In this document: positions 17,711 through 20,684 of the stretch, in pieces
Numbering within the stretch: position 1 is the stretch's first letter
How the letters are laid out: each line of letters opens with the position of its first letter
NCBI GenBank assembly: GCA_033557675.1
Contig: JAWQRM010000649.1
Coordinates: 1-20,684 of the forward strand
Length of the DNA stretch: 20,684 bases
Direction of reading: 5' to 3'
From: Coptodactyla brooksi
Taxonomy: Eukaryota; Arthropoda; Insecta; Coleoptera; Scarabaeidae
The notes under the pieces: generated by a model
The model's input: only the letters and a program-made list of their open reading frames with translations
Database searches by the model: none
What the model was told of the DNA's origin: nothing
Made by a program: the position numbers and the translations under genes

Positions 17711-19190
17711 GTCGTTTAGTCATTTTTAGTTCGCGTGCTCTGGAGAACAAGAGTGATAACAATCACGGGTTTAACGGCAATATCTTTCAGTCGAAGGACA
17801 CCTTAGAATGTAAGTGTGTAGGCTAAGAGACTGTGTCACTCAGACGAAAGATATAAGGAGAAATAGAGACAGATAAATGCGCTTTTATCGTCGTTCCTGC
17901 ATATGCAATTCAGACGCCCAGAGGTGTTACTGTAAATTTATGCGCGCGATAAATATTTCGCCCCGCCGCTTCGAGGTTAAATGTAGTTTTTCGGTAGTTT
18001 TAGGTTCGGCCGCCGTCTCCAATTATTTATTTGTTTAAGGAGGCAATTACGCGGCGTTACGGCCGTAAATAAGTTTAAGTTTTAATTTGGACTTCGTTTA
18101 ATTCGCGTATTCATTCGCGTATTTACGATCGTTTTAAGGTCCTTTCTCGCTTTGGCGCGGCGCAAAAACGTTTTACGACCCCTAATTATCGCAAAAACAA
18201 AAGCCGAACCAAAATCGGGATAATATAAATTGCAATTACCGATCGCGGCCGACGAAATTATCCGCCGCGTAAATCTCCTCCGCAAACAATTAATAAGGCT
18301 TACTTTGTAGTTTAGTGCCAAGTTTAAATCTTAATTATGATCGTGTATTAAGGAAAAATCTCGCTCTCAACCACCTGGTTCTTGCAAGGAACGATCTCGT
18401 TAATAACTGAACTAAAAACCACAAAAAATTTTAAGTTTTCGACAACCGCTTCGTTGTCGGTTGGCGTGGGGTTCGGTGAGTAACAAAACTATGCACAAAT
18501 ATACGAAGTGGTCGGGCAGCTGCCGATCCAAACACGGCCGGTTTCAATTTATCCATTACCTAACCTTTAGGCGTTCCCGAATGCATTATTCATATCGTCC
18601 GGCTAACAATGAAGCAGATAAAGGCATTAGCGAAACCGCTTATGATCGATCGTTTGTGGGTATTTAGTGCCGGGCGCTCCGGTGCTCTCGAGATAACTCG
18701 AACGCGACATTAGCAACTTTCTCTTTCTAGCATGTAGCCCTCCTACCTGACACTTCGCGTGGACCAACGCAATGTACTATTATCTGGGCGACACATCGTC
18801 TAATTCAATCGCGCAACGCCTCGCGACCAGTTGAAGGATGTAAATCAGTTCAGCGAAAGTTTTTCTTTGGATGACGGTTCAATTGACAGGTTGCTATTGG
18901 GCAACACCAACAAAGGGACGAGAGTGGTAAGCTCTAAGTAAGAGTTTATTGTATTTCTGACTCAGTGTACATGTTGGGGTATAGTTTATAAATGCTCTGA
19001 AAAGAAATTTTTATTACAAGAAAAAAATGTTTTATTAAAAGGCCAAGATATATTTTATCTTGTATCTCCCAAATTAGTTACTGAAAATTTTCCAAATCTT
19101 CAGTAAATACAACTAAACAATTTACAATAGTTCCTGTAAAAAATCAAGAACTTTTACCAAGTAGTTTCTTAGAAACGCCTCACCAAAGTT
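17711..19190. other. CpG-rich single-copy region, no gene supported
   Basis: Frames at 18082-18321 (minus) and 18461-18667 (plus) show no motif. The sequence from about 17930 to 18700 is rich in CG and TTTAA/AATTA words, with AATTACCG at 18234. After 18850 it turns AT-rich. An 8-bp inverted repeat (TTACTGAA/TTCAGTAA) lies at 19078-19106. Confidence 0.45.
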
Positions 19191-19194
19191 TGTG

Positions 19195-20300
19195 GCGCAC
19201 AGATCTTGCTGAGGTGCCGGAACACCCGTACCTCCACCTCAGCACTCACAAGCACTGGACTTTCTCCCTTGGAGAATATCAGAACCCAAACCACCTAGAA
19301 TATAAGGGGTACCGCCTAGACCATAAGGGGCAACAGTGAAGAAAAGGGTGAGTTCAGAAAGATGTAAGAATTGAGCGCCACAATATTGTTCCATTATACC
19401 CTGTCCTTGTGCTCCCTTGAAAATCCGGAACAATATTGAAATACCTCGATGGTAAAGTAAAAATCATTCTTCCAAAAAGTGTTTATCCGTAACGATATTA
19501 CTCAATGTTTGAATATCTTTAATGCAGCGGCTTGCCGACAGATGGCCCAGTCAGTATGTTTTCGATAGAAAACAAACGAGGTTGTCTAGTATAGAGCTCA
19601 AAAGTAAAATGCAAAATGGCGCTTAAATATTGGTACACGATGTGAGCAGACATCTTCTTGCACGCAAACCAACACTGAAACTCTAGCAATCAACGTGTTT
19701 GTGAGTATAACAAGTTTAGTATGCATCAATTTCAGGTACTCAAACAATAGCTGAAGGCTTAAATGGCAAAGCAAAGAAAGTGAAGTTCAGCTTAATGAGC
19801 TTAATCCTAAATATACAATTAATAAGTGTAAAATTAACCCGAATTAAACTCAAAATGACTTCTAACAGTGCTCCACGTGCGGGTATGGCTCCGGCTCTCT
19901 CCGAAATCACCATGGATAATCACGGGTTACACGTTCTCGCAGAAACAGGAGCTCAAACGTAGGCAATCACAGCCTCCACGACTACCACTGAATAAAAAAA
20001 CACAACTCACCATAAAATAGTGACAGGAAGCCCAAAAATGAAGAACCTAAAGACACTTGAACAAAACATATCTGTCTCTCCACTTTCCTTCAGACTTTAA
20101 ACGGTTTAAACGGAAGATGTCTCTAGATTAATCCGACGTATGGACGTGGCAAAGCTTCAAAAATGGAATTTCCAACACCAAACTGCGAAATCGTGCAAAA
20201 CTCGAAGCGTACCACAGGCCATCCACCGAATAAACGTTTCCGACCAGGTTTCGAAACAATCCCAGTTACGCAGGCCTCCCCAGATCAAAATTCTACGAGC
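19195..20300 (+). mobile_element. Unidentified element family, copy E
   Basis: It has the leader with CTTGG core (19258-19280), GAGCGCCACA (about 19374), GACAGATGGCCCAGTCAG (19539), ACGAGGTTGTCTAG, TGCACGCAAACCAACACTGA, CTAGCAATCAACGTGTTTGT and ATTTCAG (to 19735). The would-be intron is only 35 nt, so splicing is unlikely here. KESEV and PKYTI remnants follow (from about 19775), then a frame from 19856 starting MTSNSAPRAGMAP. The 3' module is CCTTCAGACTTTAAACGG (about 20086), GATTAATCCGACG, then CCAAACTGCGAAATCG and ACTCGAAGC, aligned with B at 4024-4124. Frames are broken. Confidence 0.6.
19207..19244. repeat. Perfect 10-bp inverted repeat in front of copy E
   Basis: TGCTGAGGTG (19207-19216) and CACCTCAGCA (19235-19244) are exact complements around 18 bases. 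The words TGAGGTG and CCTCAGCAC also define the motif at 5801 and 7119, so this looks like a more complete version of that structure. Confidence 0.6.
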
Positions 20301-20304
20301 AAAC

Positions 20305-20480
20305 TATCAACGTAACGTAAAAAGGAAAAACGCAGAAATGCGATACTTAGGCGAAAAATATACGTGAATTCCCCTCGGACGAGACACAATTGCCTCTCCA
20401 CCTACCTTTAGAACTTAAACGGTTCAACGTAATCGATGATTTTTATAGATAAATCCCGCAAACGGTCGAAAGAGTTCGAG
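20305..20480 (+). mobile_element. Unidentified element family, partial copy F (3' module only)
   Basis: The 3' module appears a second time right after copy E: GCGATACTTAGGCGAAAAAT, CCTCGGACGAGACACAATTG, CCTTTAGAACTTAAACGG and GATAAATCCCGC. It is closest to copies A and B in this part. Tandem placement after E suggests nested insertion or an unequal-exchange product. Confidence 0.55.
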
Positions 20481-20497
20481 AAAATCCAACTCACACA

Positions 20498-20517
20498 GTC
20501 TCCTCTATAAAGGAGAC
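20498..20517. repeat. Small hairpin at the junction with the mariner relic
   Basis: GTCTCCT and AGGAGAC are perfect 7-bp arms around six bases. It sits where similarity to mariner ends, so it may mark an insertion or deletion join. Confidence 0.5.
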
Positions 20518-20519
20518 AG

Positions 20520-20684
20520 GCACTCATTCTGTTCTCTGGTGTGTAATAGTGGATCCGGGTTTCATCAACAGTTACCAATCGATGCCAAAAGTCCGCCCGA
20601 TTCCGCATCAGCAAGTCCAAACACTCTTTCGAAGTGCTCTCGCGTTCGTGTTTTTGGCCAGGAGTGAGCATGCGCGGCACCCAA
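20520..20684 (-). mobile_element. mariner-type transposase fragment, continues past the right edge
   Basis: Reading leftwards from 20683 the frame gives WVPRMLTPGQK, then STSKECLDLLMRN, and VTVDETRIHYYTPENR. WVPRML is the conserved motif between the DNA-binding and catalytic parts of mariner transposases. VTVDET holds the first catalytic aspartate of the DDD(34D) triad. The usual W after VDET is R here. Similarity stops after about TPENR (near 20530), so the rest of the catalytic domain, with two catalytic aspartates, is missing on this side. The enzyme would cut and paste DNA at inverted repeats. This copy is truncated and inactive. Confidence 0.85.

Noticed and set aside
19780..20367. Intact genes at 19780-19962 and 20140-20367
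   Set aside because: Both frames are parts of copies E and F of the repeated element, with stops and shifts relative to other copies.

Overview
The window reads as nuclear, intergenic (or very long intronic) DNA of an arthropod, most likely an insect. No complete protein-coding gene, rRNA or canonical tRNA is visible. The insect reading rests on a mariner-type transposase fragment at the right edge, a relic of a Jockey/R1-type non-LTR retrotransposon carrying a C-terminal CCHC-like segment, arthropod-style TATA+initiator spacing, a short run of the insect telomeric word CCTAA, and CpG-rich single-copy islands alternating with AT-rich repeats. Species or order cannot be fixed from this sequence.

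Layout. 1-1560: AT-rich start with a short match to the repeat array at 15.6-17.7 kb, then a CpG-rich island full of TAAT/AATTACCG words. 1567-1940: a GC-rich stretch with a plausible minus-strand coding frame of unknown identity. 1941-2350: a near-perfect 19-bp hairpin and a TATA/Inr promoter-like site with no ORF behind it. 2519-8880 and 19195-20480: five or six degraded copies (called A-F here), all on the plus strand, of one multi-kilobase interspersed element that I do not recognise. It has a leader stem-loop with a constant CTTGG loop, a 51-53 nt intron-like segment with branch-point-like motif, and decayed coding modules. Two tRNA-like (SINE-head-like) fragments and a 40-bp structured motif lie among the copies.

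8881-14275 is a satellite domain: thousands of bases of an 8-bp unit (CTAGCTCT) in two main blocks, studded with five copies of a ~185-bp unit that keeps one mostly open reading frame. A CpG-rich single-copy stretch with a (CA)n tract (10.36-12.1 kb) splits it. A non-LTR relic sits inside the second block, which grades into a (CT)n tract. 14276-15580 is unannotatable AT-rich DNA. 15588-17710 is a head-to-tail array of ~0.5-kb units, each carrying an 11-base match or near match to a tRNA-Lys-type primer binding site, so it looks like an LTR/TRIM-type (terminal-repeat retrotransposon in miniature) array. 17720-19190 is another CpG-rich island.

There is no operon or pathway here. What genes exist are mobile-element relics. 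The strongest candidates for something undescribed are the A-F element family with its covarying leader hairpin and mini-intron, the PBS-bearing tandem array, and the CTAGCTCT satellite with its repeated 185-bp ORF-bearing unit. None could be compared with a database here, so novelty is untested.
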